From contig CM038217.1 in assembly GCA_021442155.1 (NCBI GenBank), positions 149,303,834-149,367,833 of the forward strand: a stretch of 64,000 bases of DNA. Direction: 5' to 3'. The notes under the pieces are model-generated. The model was not told where the DNA came from, made no database searches, and worked only from the letters and a program-made list of their open reading frames with translations. Of this stretch, positions 52,392 to 61,540 are shown in pieces. The translations under genes and the position numbers were made by a program. Numbering within the stretch: the first letter of the stretch is position 1; every line of letters starts with the position of its first letter. This stretch comes from Cymbidium sinense (lineage: Eukaryota > Streptophyta > Magnoliopsida > Asparagales > Orchidaceae).

Positions 52392-55300
52392 ACTTAAATA
52401 TAAGCAAGATTAACTCTTTTCTTTTCTAGAACTCTCCAAAGTACTTCTCTTGAAACCTTATCATATGCTTTCTCTAGATCAACAAATATCATATGTAGAT
52501 CTTCCTCACTCTCTCTATACTTCTCCATCAACCTCTCAACACATGTATAGCATCCATAATAGGCCTACCATGCAAGGAAAACAATTTTTTTCCACTCACC
52601 AAAACAACTAAAATAACTGCAAAACATGTAGTAATCTTTCTCTTCACAGATTCATGATTTCTCTCTCCCCTTTTTTTATTAGTTCGGTGGCATGTAAAAG
52701 AGTGGTCAAGAAGCAATAGAGAAAACCTTATCACAATTCCTTTCTCTACTTATACGTCCACTTGATCCATATGCAAATCATGAATCACACTTGTTGACCT
52801 ATATATACATTCCACAAATCAAATTGAGCGTATATAGCGAAACATATAAATGCCAATTATGGCATTGCATTAATTTGAATTAAAACCTCTCGATTCTAAT
52901 TGAAATTGATCGAAACCCTCTCGATTCATGAAATTTGATTGCCCAGATGCGTTCAAAATATAAAAATTAATCAAACAAAGCTCATTCAATCAATTAATGA
53001 TCGATTAATTGATCAAAATCAATTTTCAATATAATTACACACATTGAAGTCGGGAAGCCCTTACGACGTCCAAATGACGTTTGTTGGCGAAATTGACTGT
53101 GTTGTTGTCGCTGAAATGTCAAAATCAATCAAACGATCAATTCACAATCATGCAAACGCGGCGGTTCAAATCGACGTCAGCATTTAAAATTTCACTTTAC
53201 TTTGATCGTCATCGAAGTCATCCAAACAACCTCTAATTGGACATCACCATTGCATTCGGAATATCGAGATTACCCAAAATTGATACCCATATTGCTAAGG
53301 TTCAGCGCATAGGACAATTCATCAAAATTTGAGCAAATTATTAATATTATCATTATGTTAAATCCTAATCAAAGTGATTAACAATTGCCTAAATGCTTCT
53401 CTAATATTTGCCTCTTCACCTCCCCAAATTAGCCACCCAAATCTACCGCTCATTCTTCCAATTGAGTCAGCTGCCAATAGTCCCCATTGGCCCCCACTTA
53501 GGAAACCAATTAAAATAGCTGGTTGACCATAATACCCCAACCGAAACCCTCGATCCTCCCATTCATACGTGACTAGCCGAGCAAATAGGCCCTCGGTTTG
53601 AACTCCCTCATTGCCCGAGTCCTCCCTCTCAGCCAAACGAGCGGCATCTTGTCCGTCTCTTCTCCACAACAACGAGCCAAACAAAACCCCTCTCAACCCT
53701 CCCTCTCTCTTGATCCATCCATTTCTCCCTCCTAGCTAAACCGAGAGCCAGGCTCCCCTCGAACTCCCAGTCGACCCGAGTGCTTCTCTCCTTCAGCAGG
53801 CGAACAAAACTCGTCCCTTCAATCGGCTTCACCTGTTGTTCGCACGACTCGTTGCTTCCTCTCACACGAGCACAACAACAATCTCTCCTTCAACCTACGA
53901 GCTGAAATCCTGAACAGATTTATACTTGGCCTAGGACAAGTGCTTGAAAGAACTAAACTTACATGCTTCAAAGCAGATCAACACTTATGTTATGTGCAAA
54001 TTTACACACTTATACACTTGAAGTGTTGAATGAGTCAAACTCTTATTTTACAAAATATATTTTCATTTATTTTATAATTTTGGGTATCAAAAAGTCATAC
54101 ATGCAACGTGGCATGCTTTGGCATCGAATACAACTGCTTCAACTTAGGCATTTTAAAATCTATACAACACTACGAAAGAATAGATATTCGTATGTATGTT
54201 AAAATACTCACTAGCTTGAATACTTAAAATAATATGTGTAAGCAACTAAATGAAATGATTTCATTGCATATGTTACAAAGTGACATTCAAACTTAGTGTT
54301 TCAAAACTTAGGCAAATTTCATATATTGAAATGAATGGACATATGCATAAAATCATTTAAAATCAATCAATTACCTGCATGTGTATCACATGTGTGAAAA
54401 AAATCTAAATTATGTGTTTGAGGATACTGCGCGGATTGACTTCCTGGTTGGGTCTTATGACCGTGTCTGAATTAATAAAACCTAATGATATTATTATAAC
54501 TTTCTCAACTTGATAAAATTTGAGAAGCTAATTCTGTCATATAATTATAAATTTTCAAGATGAAGATCCTAAACTCAATCCTCAATACTTAAGCTAGAGT
54601 CAACAAAGTTTATAGAATGATAAATTATGAAATAAATTTTAAATTACACATAAATCTAGACTTGATCCTTTGCTAGCAAATAAGCAGAGTTGACAAAGTC
54701 TACCTCGATGATGACCGCGTTGATTGAACATTTCAACTAGAGGGATTTTCATAATCAAAATTTCTTTAAGTTTTAATGTCAAATCATTGTATGTTTAAAT
54801 CTAAATTAATAACAAAATAATCACATGCTTAAATCGAAAAATATAAATTGAATAAAATTAATCATTTAAATTTAAAACAAAAATTCATCCACCAATCTAT
54901 AATAGTTTGCCGGGGGTGACAAATTAAGAAAATTTTAGAAAGCGCCAAAAAATATATAGTATATATTCACACTTAAATAATCTTACTAGTGGCATGTGTC
55001 TTTGCATTACTAATGGCAAACGACGTAAATTGCGGTTCACGCAGCTTTGGCCAAGTGGGTTCTTTGAATAATACCACTAAATTACGGTCACAATTTATAC
55101 TCTATTGAGTTCTTATTTGGTTGAATTATAAAATGTATTTTATTGGATAAAAATTCCTCTGTTAGCTAAGATTGATTTATATTTGTCCCCTTAGACAAAT
55201 TTCACCGCAGGTCTATAATGATACTTTGATTGATGCAACTCATGATTATTGATAAGAATCTTTTAGCGTTGGGTCATTCCTATCAACTAAGTAACTGATC

Positions 55301-57139
55301 ACGACAACTCGGGATGGCGAGATCTTGATCGGACGCGTCATCATTCTCCCAAACATATGCTTTAAATTAAAATGATAAATTTCATAAATTTAAACTTCAC
55401 TTATTATATATCTTTAAGAAATTACCAAATCTTAGCGAAATCTCTCTCAATATTGAGAGGGGTAATTAACTATAAGTGCTTGTGCCTATAGAAAACCTAG
55501 AGTCAGATTTAAAGTTCTCACAAAATGAAGACGAAATATTTGGGTAGTGTCTTATATACAAATTCAGTTATCTTATGAAAATTTGACTGACATTAATTTA
55601 CACTCTCTTCATAGAGATCGGTGGTGAATTTTCAAAGCCCACAACACCCTATTCCTTTAGTGACTAGTATAAGGAATGAGAGAAAAGAGTTCATACTAAA
55701 ATAATTAATTACCAAAAATCCTAAATTTTGATATTACATGTACAAATTAAGACAACTTATTGAGAAGTGTGAACCAAAGGCGAACCAAAGTTAAATTCAA
55801 TACATTAGTCAAACTCAATTGCGACCCAAAAATGAGTGAGGATTAACCACTTGGTGTGACTAATATATTTTTCAATAGTTCAATGTGTGACTAAACTCAA
55901 TACTATTATAAGTCTCAATAAGCTTCACCTCCTGTTGAGAGAACTATTCATAATGATTATCACTCTCTTATAAACAAAAGCTTTTTAACATCATCAAGTA
56001 TTATGTACCAAGTGTCACTTAATCCCGTGGAGAAGTCATGGGATTCACCAACATTTGAACCTTGCTCAACCATCATACTATCAAGAGCCACAAATTGCTT
56101 TAAGTACTTGATCTTAGTCAAACAATCAGCGCTGATACTACTTATTAGTGAGTCTGAATCAAAGGAGAATCAAAGTTCAAACATATTTTCAACTCAAATG
56201 CATAAGTCTATGAGCTAGAGCCACGTAATTGGCATTTCAACATCAACATAATTTTCGATAATCCAATGCAGAATCAAATCAAATACTCTCATGACCTTAA
56301 CAAGATGTTTTATATATGCATTTGAAATTTTATAGCACAACTTGTTAGGAATTATAAGACTAAAGTTAGTACTATACATTTCACAAAAAATACACAAGTG
56401 CATTTGCCTGTTTCCAATTTTTTCAAAAATCAATAGTACCATTATAAGTGAAAAAAAAGTACTTTTAAAAGTTGTCTGACAAATTCAAAAAGAAAGGAGA
56501 GCAAAAAAATAGTTTGCAACATCTTTATATTTGTCCATGTTTTGTATCTGCATTTCAAAATTATGGTACTTTTTGCTAGGAATTGCCGAATCAAAAGTTT
56601 GTATTGCACATAAATCATTTCACTGCCTGATCATTAGGAAGTCCATTGCAATTCTTAAAGTTTATTTGAAACAAAGACAAACCCAAGGATTATTTCATTT
56701 TAAAAAAGAGCCACTGTATGATAATATTCGTAAATTTCAGCAGGATTTCCCTGGTAGAAATGAGGAAACTGACAAACAGAAAAAGAGGTAAAACTTACAG
56801 TTTTTCTGACAATTTTGACCATTTCTTGTAAAATTTCACGATCAACCACTTGGAAATGTACAAAGTCGCCACAGTTCTTTATCATTGTTTCCAAAAGCTG
56901 CGAAGTTTGACACAGGTTACTGCTACCGAAATCCGGTAGAACATCATGTCAGCTCTATAACACATATAACGAGATTTGCAAGCCAAGGGTTGACATGGAG
57001 ATTGTGCAAGCATGACAGAAACAGCTTTAAAATCAAGCTTTGCTAATGTTCAACACATACCATTAAAGCAAGAAACTGAACTCTTGGGTTCTTATTTTGT
57101 AAACGCTTCTTCACAGCTTTCACAAAATCTTTTGCATGC
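22115..57139 (-). CDS. TOL: TOM1-like (TOL) VHS-GAT protein, 3' eight exons
   Basis: TOL proteins bind ubiquitinated membrane cargo through the VHS and GAT domains and pass it to ESCRT-I for vacuolar degradation, acting as plant ESCRT-0 substitutes at the plasma membrane and endosomes. Eight exons (A 57061-57139, B 56799-56897, C 34681-34794, D 24440-24588, E 24246-24327, F 23702-23787, G 23118-23330, H 22115-23027) all have GT-AG borders and consistent phase and give 577 residues. VHS: residues 1 to about 105, with [23 protein letters not shown] and [15 protein letters not shown]: about 134-231, with [23 protein letters not shown] and [19 protein letters not shown] long Pro/Gln/Ser-rich tail follows, with two NPF tripeptides (361-363, 438-440). 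The first exon (about 35 residues in relatives) lies beyond the window. No exon is broken, so the gene looks functional despite introns of 22.0 and 10.1 kb. The exact TOL subgroup is undecided. Confidence 0.94.
23118..23330 (-). CDS. TOL: TOL exon G: end of GAT domain and linker
   Basis: The acceptor ATTGGCAG|GAATGAGG completes the glutamate split at the end of exon F; the alternative acceptor upstream at TGAATGCAG would put the exon out of frame. The exon encodes [16 protein letters not shown] (last GAT helix), RHDAIASG and an acidic linker with [12 protein letters not shown]. The donor is CACAG|GTCTCT. Confidence 0.94.
23702..23787 (-). CDS. TOL: TOL exon F: GAT domain
   Basis: It encodes [20 protein letters not shown] and LMQLINST, a central GAT helix. 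Acceptor CATTTTAG|GCG, donor ACCGA|GTAAGT. Confidence 0.95.
23817..23941 (-). mobile_element. RTE 3'-end insertion with 15-bp target duplication (TOL intron E-F)
   Basis: AAAGAGAATGTAGCA occurs perfectly at 23817-23831 and 23927-23941. The insert between (23832-23926, 95 bp) is, on the minus strand, the RTE terminus: TTAAATGAGAATTTGACAC, then CCGACCCCACTT, then AAAGGCTTGTTGTTGTTGTT as the microsatellite tail. It was made by target-primed reverse transcription with extreme 5' truncation. It sits in the 458-bp intron and spares both splice sites. Confidence 0.93.
24246..24327 (-). CDS. TOL: TOL exon E: GAT domain
   Basis: It completes a split serine codon (AG|T), then encodes [20 protein letters not shown] and VNPEDRT. 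Acceptor CTCTTCAG, donor ACG|GTAC. Confidence 0.94.
24440..24588 (-). CDS. TOL: TOL exon D: end of VHS and start of GAT
   Basis: It encodes [19 protein letters not shown] (the conserved strand after the VHS domain, where relatives have SG..FP.R....P.FTP) and [14 protein letters not shown]. Acceptor GACATGCAG, donor CTTAG|GTGAGA. Confidence 0.94.
24935..25735 (-). repeat. Dispersed repeat rich in GAGCTC/CAAGCT words, copy 2
   Basis: Inverted partner of 20700-21270. It includes several GAGCTTG and CAAGCT words and the marker AATCAAATGATCATGAATG. Confidence 0.72.
25736..26340. other. Intronic DNA, nothing recognised
   Basis: Moderately AT-rich, no open frame of interest and no repeat that I can match within the window. 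Confidence 0.4.
26341..26624. mobile_element. Tourist- or hAT-like MITE
   Basis: The ends read GAGGCTGTTTGGGATCAATT and, on the other strand, GGGTCCGTTTGGGATCAATT. The element is about 284 bp and flanked by TTAA on both sides, which fits a TTA/TAA-type target. The interior is AT-rich with no coding capacity. Confidence 0.75.
26625..29755. other. Intronic DNA, nothing firm
   Basis: No TOL exon or recognisable domain seen. A 61-codon minus-strand frame at 27866-28051 is unrecognised. A (GA) run lies at 28423-28441. Confidence 0.4.
29760..30300 (+). repeat. Direct repeat, copy 1 of a 530-bp pair
   Basis: It matches 34040-34570 in the same orientation: ATTGATCAT.CAT, then a CACTAGTG/CACTAATG stretch, TTCTCCAT, TTGCATTAAA and CTTCCTCTTTCTTGC-like lines occur in the same order. 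The pair brackets the foldback element. It could be two LTRs of a deleted element or two independent insertions. Confidence 0.6.
30437..30469. repeat. (CT)n microsatellite
   Basis: Uninterrupted CT run. Confidence 0.9.
30470..31471. other. Intronic DNA, possible retrotransposon debris
   Basis: No coding domain recognised. The stretch 30930-31200 has higher GC than its surroundings and may be part of an LTR; this is a guess. Confidence 0.3.
31472..33097. mobile_element. Long foldback transposon (MULE-like) with 10-bp target duplication
   Basis: AATCCCTTTC occurs perfectly at 31472-31481 and 33088-33097, and between them lies a 1,606-bp inverted repeat. The outer 80 or so bp of each arm match almost perfectly, starting GGGATTATTTTTAAAATAGG. 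Further in, both arms carry AGAAACCAC, then a GA run on the left (31617-31641) mirrored by a CT run on the right (32886-32925), then some 500-600 bp of AT-rich arm, and a TA tract near the centre (32175-32236). A 9-10 bp duplication with long inverted ends points to a Mutator-type foldback. It lies in TOL intron C-D, about 1.6 kb from exon C. Confidence 0.92.
32170..32236. repeat. (TA)n tract at the foldback centre
   Basis: Near-pure TA run at the turn of the hairpin. Confidence 0.9.
33098..33498. other. Intronic DNA, nothing recognised
   Basis: Contains one open frame without a recognisable domain. Confidence 0.35.
33500..34036. mobile_element. MITE with GGGTGTGCAA ends
   Basis: GGGTGTGCAA at 33501-33510 is complemented by TTGCACACCC at 34027-34036. 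The inner flanks (AATTGATT/AATCAATT-type words) also pair partially. About 537 bp, with no coding capacity. Ends of this type are common in hAT-like plant MITEs. No clear target duplication. Confidence 0.65.
34040..34570 (+). repeat. Direct repeat, copy 2 of a 530-bp pair
   Basis: Partner of 29760-30300, same orientation. It ends about 110 bp before TOL exon C. Confidence 0.6.
34681..34794 (-). CDS. TOL: TOL exon C: VHS domain
   Basis: It encodes [20 protein letters not shown] and [18 protein letters not shown], the most conserved part of plant TOL VHS domains. Acceptor TTCTTTCAG|GCAG, donor CTAAAG|GTATGC. This small exon is isolated between introns of 22.0 and 10.1 kb. Confidence 0.96.
34943..35072 (-). 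mobile_element. RTE 3'-end insertion with 14-bp target duplication (TOL intron B-C)
   Basis: TATAGGATGAAATA occurs perfectly at 34943-34956 and 35059-35072. The 102-bp insert (34957-35058) on the minus strand runs from TTTAAATGAGAAT through GCCGACCCCACA to AAAGGCTTCTTGTTATTATC. It is the same piece of RTE as the insert at 23832-23926, with the same 5' start to within a base or so. Confidence 0.93.
35184..35220. repeat. (ATG)n microsatellite
   Basis: Twelve consecutive ATG/GAT triplets. Confidence 0.95.
35221..37080. other. Intronic DNA, nothing firm
   Basis: No recognisable protein domain. The stretch 36690-36920 repeats a loosely similar GTTGGGCTTACATC.ATT line three times. Confidence 0.35.
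37700..38020. repeat. CT-rich block of the unclassified repeat family
   Basis: A locally GC-richer pyrimidine tract (CTCCCTCTCTAG-like). Overlapping open frames on both strands give low-complexity Ser/Pro/Arg chains, so I do not call a gene. The counterpart in copy 2 is 53560-53900, and a similar tract lies at 46500-46600. Confidence 0.55.
38555..39350. repeat. Tandem array, 47-bp unit within a larger repeat
   Basis: The unit is TTTTCTGGATTGGTCAAATC plus ATGCAATTGTTTAC, starting near 38648, 38695, 38743, 38790, 38837, 38996 and 39046. A longer block with TTTGCTTCCATTGTTTGGTT recurs at about 38580, 38930, 39230 and 39335, so there is higher-order periodicity of roughly 300-350 bp. Confidence 0.85.
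41050..41570. repeat. Tandem array, unit about 57-60 bp
   Basis: Each unit has ATAAGTATTTGCTCA followed by CATTGTTCCAATGTGACA and GGAAA. Alternate units resemble each other more (ACTTGTG versus ATATGCTTTG), giving a dimer of about 117 bp. Confidence 0.85.
42250..42960. repeat. Purine-rich low-complexity tract
   Basis: Dominated by AAAAGAAAAG/GAGAGA runs, with CATGCATGCATG and a TA tract near 42843-42877. Confidence 0.7.
43035..43345. repeat. Tandem array, unit about 90-100 bp
   Basis: Three units with GGCCCATTGGGCCCAA and TCTATAAATGGGCTTA, then CCATCTCATTAAGCTTTTAA, starting near 43039, 43139 and 43227; a partial fourth follows near 43318. Confidence 0.85.
45441..47499. other. Intronic DNA, weak repeats
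   Basis: No gene seen. A CGGACCCAAGAT line recurs at about 45940, 46023 and 46225 (spacing 80-200 bp), and a CT-rich block lies at 46500-46600. An ATT run is at 46816-46836. Confidence 0.4.
48050..49760 (-). pseudogene. Copia pol relic: integrase C-terminus, reverse transcriptase, RNase H end
   Basis: Reading right to left: [16 protein letters not shown] and [17 protein letters not shown] (49735-49612), the conserved end of Copia integrase; [19 protein letters not shown] (about 49050-48990), the RT block usually seen as [26 protein letters not shown] (about 48925-48885), where the catalytic YVDD box has become [19 protein letters not shown] (about 48160-48110), near the RNase H end. Stops and shifts between blocks show it is dead. 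Confidence 0.82.
49770..51390. other. Probable remaining Copia interior, not readable
   Basis: I cannot recognise gag or protease here. A T run lies near 49978-49989. Higher-C stretches at 50990-51160 have no domain. Confidence 0.3.
51395..52590 (-). pseudogene. RTE-clade retrotransposon: RT to 3' tail
   Basis: On the minus strand: [13 protein letters not shown] (about 52575-52535), a KAYDKVP-like line (about 52465), [20 protein letters not shown] (about 52190-52130, the catalytic box), GWLKWRNA (about 51910), [11 protein letters not shown] (about 51765-51730), and the 3' terminus with TTAAATGAGAATTTGACAC, a CCAATCCCAC line and AAAGGCTTGTTGTTGTAGG (51500-51398). Truncated 5' within RT; frameshifted. 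It contains a TA tract (52350-52388). This is the longest RTE copy in the window. Confidence 0.85.
52350..52388. repeat. (TA)n microsatellite
   Basis: Pure TA run inside the RTE fragment. Confidence 0.9.
52870..55650 (+). repeat. Unclassified long repeat family, copy 2 (deletion form)
   Basis: About 2.8 kb. Its two halves align with the ends of copy 1; the junction near 53900-53930 corresponds to a 5.5-kb gap. It ends with CACTCTCTTCAT.G and AAGCCCACA like copy 1 at 45440. Confidence 0.6.
55651..56798. other. Intron B-C, exon-proximal end
   Basis: No feature beyond the 5' splice site at 56798. Confidence 0.45.
56799..56897 (-). CDS. TOL: TOL exon B: VHS domain
   Basis: It encodes [19 protein letters not shown] and [14 protein letters not shown]. 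Acceptor CTTCGCAG|CTT, donor AAAACT|GTAAGT. The 163-bp intron A-B separates it from exon A. Confidence 0.96.
57061..57139 (-). CDS. TOL: TOL exon A: VHS domain, first exon visible
   Basis: It starts with G completing a codon split with an exon beyond the window, then encodes [20 protein letters not shown] and QFLALM. Acceptor ATATCAG, donor ATG|GTATGT. Relatives have a short preceding exon with the first VHS helix, which I cannot find up to 64000. Confidence 0.95.
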
Positions 57140-58300
57140 CTGATATGAATTACATCAACGTATTTAAGCAATCATTAGCATATTTGAGAAAATCCACAGG
57201 AGCAGGTATAGAATCATGTTGCAATGCTAAATCATGCCACAATTTAAGTAAAATCATGATTGTTCAAAAAAATTACATTAAGCTTTAGGTTACTTGACTT
57301 AAAAATAGGTCTGAAAAGTTTGCATAAGGATTCCTTCAATTACAAAAATTAAGCCTAAACTTTGAAAATAGTGAAGAATCCGAGTGTTTTAAAATCTCAT
57401 GAGTTTAATAAGATTGAAAAATATAACAAAGAAGTTGTTTGGAAAATATAACAAATTTAAGGATTAAAACGATTTGAAACTTGGTGATGCACAATGTATC
57501 AAGGTCTAAAATTTTCTAATGCAATAGTTTTGTTCTGAATTCATATGGAACCTAAATGCAAAGATTACATGAATTTTAATGAATTTTCCAATGAAGCAAA
57601 AACCTAATGCAAGTGAGATGCAAAAATAAGAATGCAAACTTCGCAAGTGAATAATTTAATATAATAACTACTTATGTATAGCAGGAAGCTATGGAACCAA
57701 ATACCTGTTACAAAGCAACTAATTTCCTAGGAGACACTAAACACAAAAACTTAAGATTAAAGAATAAAAACAGAAGATTAAATTTTCGTGCATGTAATAT
57801 GTTTCCAAATATAAGCCAGAGCTGATTAAACCCAATAATGCAATATCGTTATTTATATTCTCCATTTTAACCTTAATTATATTATCATTTCTTCATAGAA
57901 TATATCCAAAATATTTAAACTACACACCTAAAAATCATTTTATCTTCAAATAATATTGATTAATAGTTAATAATATCATGCCCACTAAATATGTTGTGCA
58001 TTCAATCATAGCTCTACTAATACTAAGCCATTCATAATCTAAATATATTCCTCATTATGCTAACTTCTATGTATTTTGATAGATTTCTCATACCATAAAA
58101 TTATCATTCATGAAAAGTAAACACCAAGATACCTTCAACTGAATGCCCTTTAAAAGCATATCCATAATCATTACAAAAAGATACAAACTTCATGATCCTC
58201 AAACTTAATCCTATTGAGGATTGGGAACTTTTTGGATAAAATTACTTCTAATACTAATCAATATTTCATCATGCATATCTCAAAAACTCACATTAACATT
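57140..58300. other. TOL 5' intron, exon-proximal part
   Basis: AT-rich, no feature seen. No exon-like sequence encoding the expected first VHS helix. Confidence 0.45.
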
Positions 58301-59039
58301 GCTTAATATTGTGAATTAGATAATTGAATATGATTAGCTAAATACCCTAGGATTAAATGAAATCATAAAATAATTGATGATTGCCTAATGTGTTCAATAT
58401 GATTCAATTTGTTCAATTGAATCTAAGTTATTAATTAAAGAAATTAATGAGAATTATCATTCAACTAATGTTTTGGAAAGAGACAGTGAATTAAATTAAA
58501 TAAATTTCATCAACATTAAAGTAACCCGACATCAAATCAATATTAAATTTGATATCAACCTTATTAACACCTAACATGAAGAATACGTACAGAGAATGCT
58601 CAATGCATAGAGCTCCAGTTAATGCAGTGAATAAAGATAGATAGTTTACATGACTCAAAACCATGGAGGTCAAGATTACACAAGATGTTACTTAAATATA
58701 GCTCCATGTCCACTCTCAATCTGAGATTAAGTACATTTTTCCTATCCAGTCCTATACTCTCCTACAGTGTGGGTGGTTATATTGTTAGTTGTGTGCAGGT
58801 TTTTTTGGTTGTTTGTAGTGTTAACTTCTATGAATATTAAAATAGTGAATAAGTTCAACTTTCATCTCTTGTGAATATAGGCTATAACTGAACCATATAA
58901 ATCTTGGTGACTTTTATATTTTTGAACTCATTGTTTGAAATATTATATATTCACCAAATACATTTTTAGTGCATCATTGTAAATAAGTTATTTTTTCCAA
59001 CCCATTGGTGTTAAAACAACTTTCTTGCTTTAAAAAAAT

Positions 59040-60320
59040 CTAAGGAACAAACGGCAATAACTTGCATGATCAAGAAATTTGATGGCTTGAAGAGTGTTGA
59101 GCTTTAGGTAACAAAAAAAAAAAGGAGAGAGAGAGAGAGAGAATGGTAATGGTACTCCAACATGGACTTATTCAATATCTTGAGATTATGATTGAAGAAA
59201 AGGATAAGAAGGATGAAAAAGCTCTATAAGAGATTCAACTAAGTTGACAGATGATATCTTGAATTAAACAACCATTGTAAGGTCATAGACCTTTAAAAAT
59301 GGCCAAAAGTCTCTCCAACAAAAATTAATTAGACAAAGATTATACTTACTTCACATGTGGGAAGGTATGTCATTAATAAATTTAATTCCATCAACAGGGA
59401 TTTTAGAAATATTTTTTTATATTAGAGGATAAGTATTGAGATGTCTTTTACTAATGAATTATTTCTATTTTTCTTATAAACATTTATGACTCAATATTAT
59501 CTTGTAACGATACTGTTAGATTAAATGATGTCTAAAATTCAATGCTTTCTAATGTGATAACAAGATTGGAGTTATATGAGATGATAAGTAAATTGAGGGA
59601 TTATTAGTTAGGAGAAGGGACGCTAAAAAGTAATTTAATTGTATACATGGAAGAAACAATTCTTATAACAAGTACAAGGATACAACTTATTTTTATTGTA
59701 AGTAGGAAGGGACTGTAGGATTACCAAACATTAAACAATGAGCAGCATGAAAATATTAGCTACAAAGAGAACTTAGACCATGCTAGTACAACTATAGAGT
59801 GGTTAGTTATATAAATATATAATGACAACATTCAGCTGTTGTATTTGGGGGATTCTTTACCCAATTTAATCTTATTATATGCGAACTCATAAAAAAATTT
59901 ATTTTCCACTTTGTTACATGCCTAGTTTTTATGTTATCGAAGGAAATACTAAAATGTGTATGAAAATTGATTTTGGTATGATGAAGCTGAGAAGATATGT
60001 GATGGTGTGACATTGATTGGAGTTATGTATGCACTAAGGCTTAAAAAAACATGTTATATATTTAAGTACTTTGAATGAAGCAGAATATGTTCTCAGGTGA
60101 TGTTGTAGTTCTTAAAATCTACAAAGATGCATTGGCAGTTTTGAATTCAAAGTGAGTCAGTGACCTTTATATTTTGCAGAATGTAACTTTGGTTGGAACT
60201 TCTTTAATTTCATCATCATCAATGTTAAAGCATTTTGGCATGAGGAAGCACAAAAATGTTAGCTTCACTTATCCAATTCAAGTTCTGGAACGCAGGGAGA
60301 ACAAAATAAAGAGGTAGACC
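59040..60320 (+). pseudogene. Copia gag and pre-integrase relic
   Basis: Plus-strand frames give EEKDKKDEKAL...EIQLS (about 59195-59240), RQRLYLLHMWEGMSLIN (about 59330-59385) and a zinc-knuckle-like YFYCK.EG line (about 59690), all gag, then LYILQNVTLVGTSLISSSS (about 60168-60225) with KHFGMRKH, the pre-integrase block normally ending in LWH.RLGH. A spliced or deleted junction separates them; stops are common. Confidence 0.72.
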
Positions 60321-61029
60321 ATCAAAGATCATAAGGTAAATGAATATTGTGTTGCATATTTGCAATATAATCAGTTAGTACCTTCGCAATATTTGGATCT
60401 AAGAAACAACCACTTTGGAGGTACACGATTTAACATGATGTGTACTTCTGTTTATTGTGGATTCATCTCAATATACAATACATGCATCTTAGAAGTCTTA
60501 CATAAGTTTAGGTATTATTTGAGCTTGAACATGTTGGGCAACTTTCAAACTTTCAATAATATTTCTTTGATTTAGTCAAGAATGAAATTATCAAGATAGC
60601 TTTAATCTTGCAAATTACATAATTGATTTGATATGATTTGCAAAGTATATTCCGGGTAGATGGGCTATTGAACCCAATTATTATTTCATGATGTGATGCA
60701 AAAGATTCAATCTATTTCACTATATCTAGCTGAGGTTATTAATTAAGAAAACCAATAAGAGTTATGAGATTGAGTTATAGAATTAGATTCAATAGAATCA
60801 ATAGAATTTGATTGAAGTAAATCATTGTGGATTTGATGAATCTATAAATTAACAAAATCTAAGCTAGTCACAAACTCTAATATTGATATCATATCATTAG
60901 CTATTTTGTTATGATGGCATATTACTTGAAGAGTATCATAGTTCTATAATCACATTGTGTTGCTAGAATGAGAAGTAGCAAGATATTTTGTTTGGTCAGT
61001 GATCTTGCTTGTGGCGAACGATCATCTTG

Positions 61030-61172
61030 GCTAATAATAATAACTAAATATAATAACTAAAACTAATAAAAACTAAACAATAACTAATAATAAACTAATA
61101 AAACTAATAACTAATAATAGCCTAAACTAATAAACTAAAAAATTAATAAAACTAATAAACTAAACAATGACT
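61030..61172. repeat. (AACTAATA)-like degenerate microsatellite
   Basis: Irregular runs of AACTAATAA and AAACTAATA; lies within the 3' LTR region of the Copia element. Confidence 0.8.
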
Positions 61173-61540
61173 ATCTTTAAACAAGATTTAAGTAGAGATC
61201 TTTTAGAAAGATTCATGCTTTCGTATGAAATCTCACTTATGTGGTTCTTCTATTTCAACAAGAGATTAGAAGGTTTTCCCTATTGGTTTGAATTGAGAAA
61301 ATCTATATTTCCCTTATAGTAAAATTGGGATCATTTGGTTAAGGTTGAAATTTTCTTTTTCCTAAACAATTCATATACTTCTATACCTACTTGACAAGGG
61401 AATTGTATTTCTTTCGCATCTAATGGAAATAGGCTATGATCAAACCATATAAATCTATTTTTATGGCCTTTCTCTTTTAGTTATGAAATTTGTGAAATAG
61501 ATAAATATCTTCTTGCCAAGCACATTTCATATAAACAACT

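Larger units (their letters stand above)
47500..52760 (-). mobile_element. Copia retrotransposon (decayed)
   Basis: Minus-strand pol fragments lie between two related flanks: 47570-47770 and 52590-52750 share AGAAAACC.T..TATGATTCC-like and TCTCTCTCCCCCTT-like lines and may be the remains of LTRs. The element borders are approximate. The right flank is joined to an RTE fragment (51395-52590). No intact frame. Confidence 0.6.
34795..56798 (-). other. TOL intron B-C, 22,004 bp
   Basis: The donor is ACT|GTAAGT at 56798 and the acceptor TTTCAG at 34795. The reading frame across the junction (VKIVRKT then ADIQVRDK) is exactly continuous with relatives, so no exon is missing between. The contents are retrotransposon and repeat sequence, listed separately. 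Confidence 0.93.
58300..61540 (+). mobile_element. Copia retrotransposon, large internal deletion
   Basis: A plausible 5' LTR (about 58300-59004) ends in CCCA, followed directly by TTGGTGTTAAAAC, a decayed form of the TTGGTATCAGAGC initiator-Met primer site used by many plant Copia elements. The second LTR (about 60620-61540) shares AATATAGGCTATAACTGAACC-like lines: TAGGCTAT, then AACCATATAAATCT, at about 58880 and 61430. Between them are gag and pre-integrase relics, but no integrase or RT. Borders are approximate. Confidence 0.65.

Noticed and set aside
53358..53865. Minus-strand frames of 112 and 78 codons
   Set aside because: Same CT-rich block in repeat copy 2, out of frame with each other and not conserved with copy 1.
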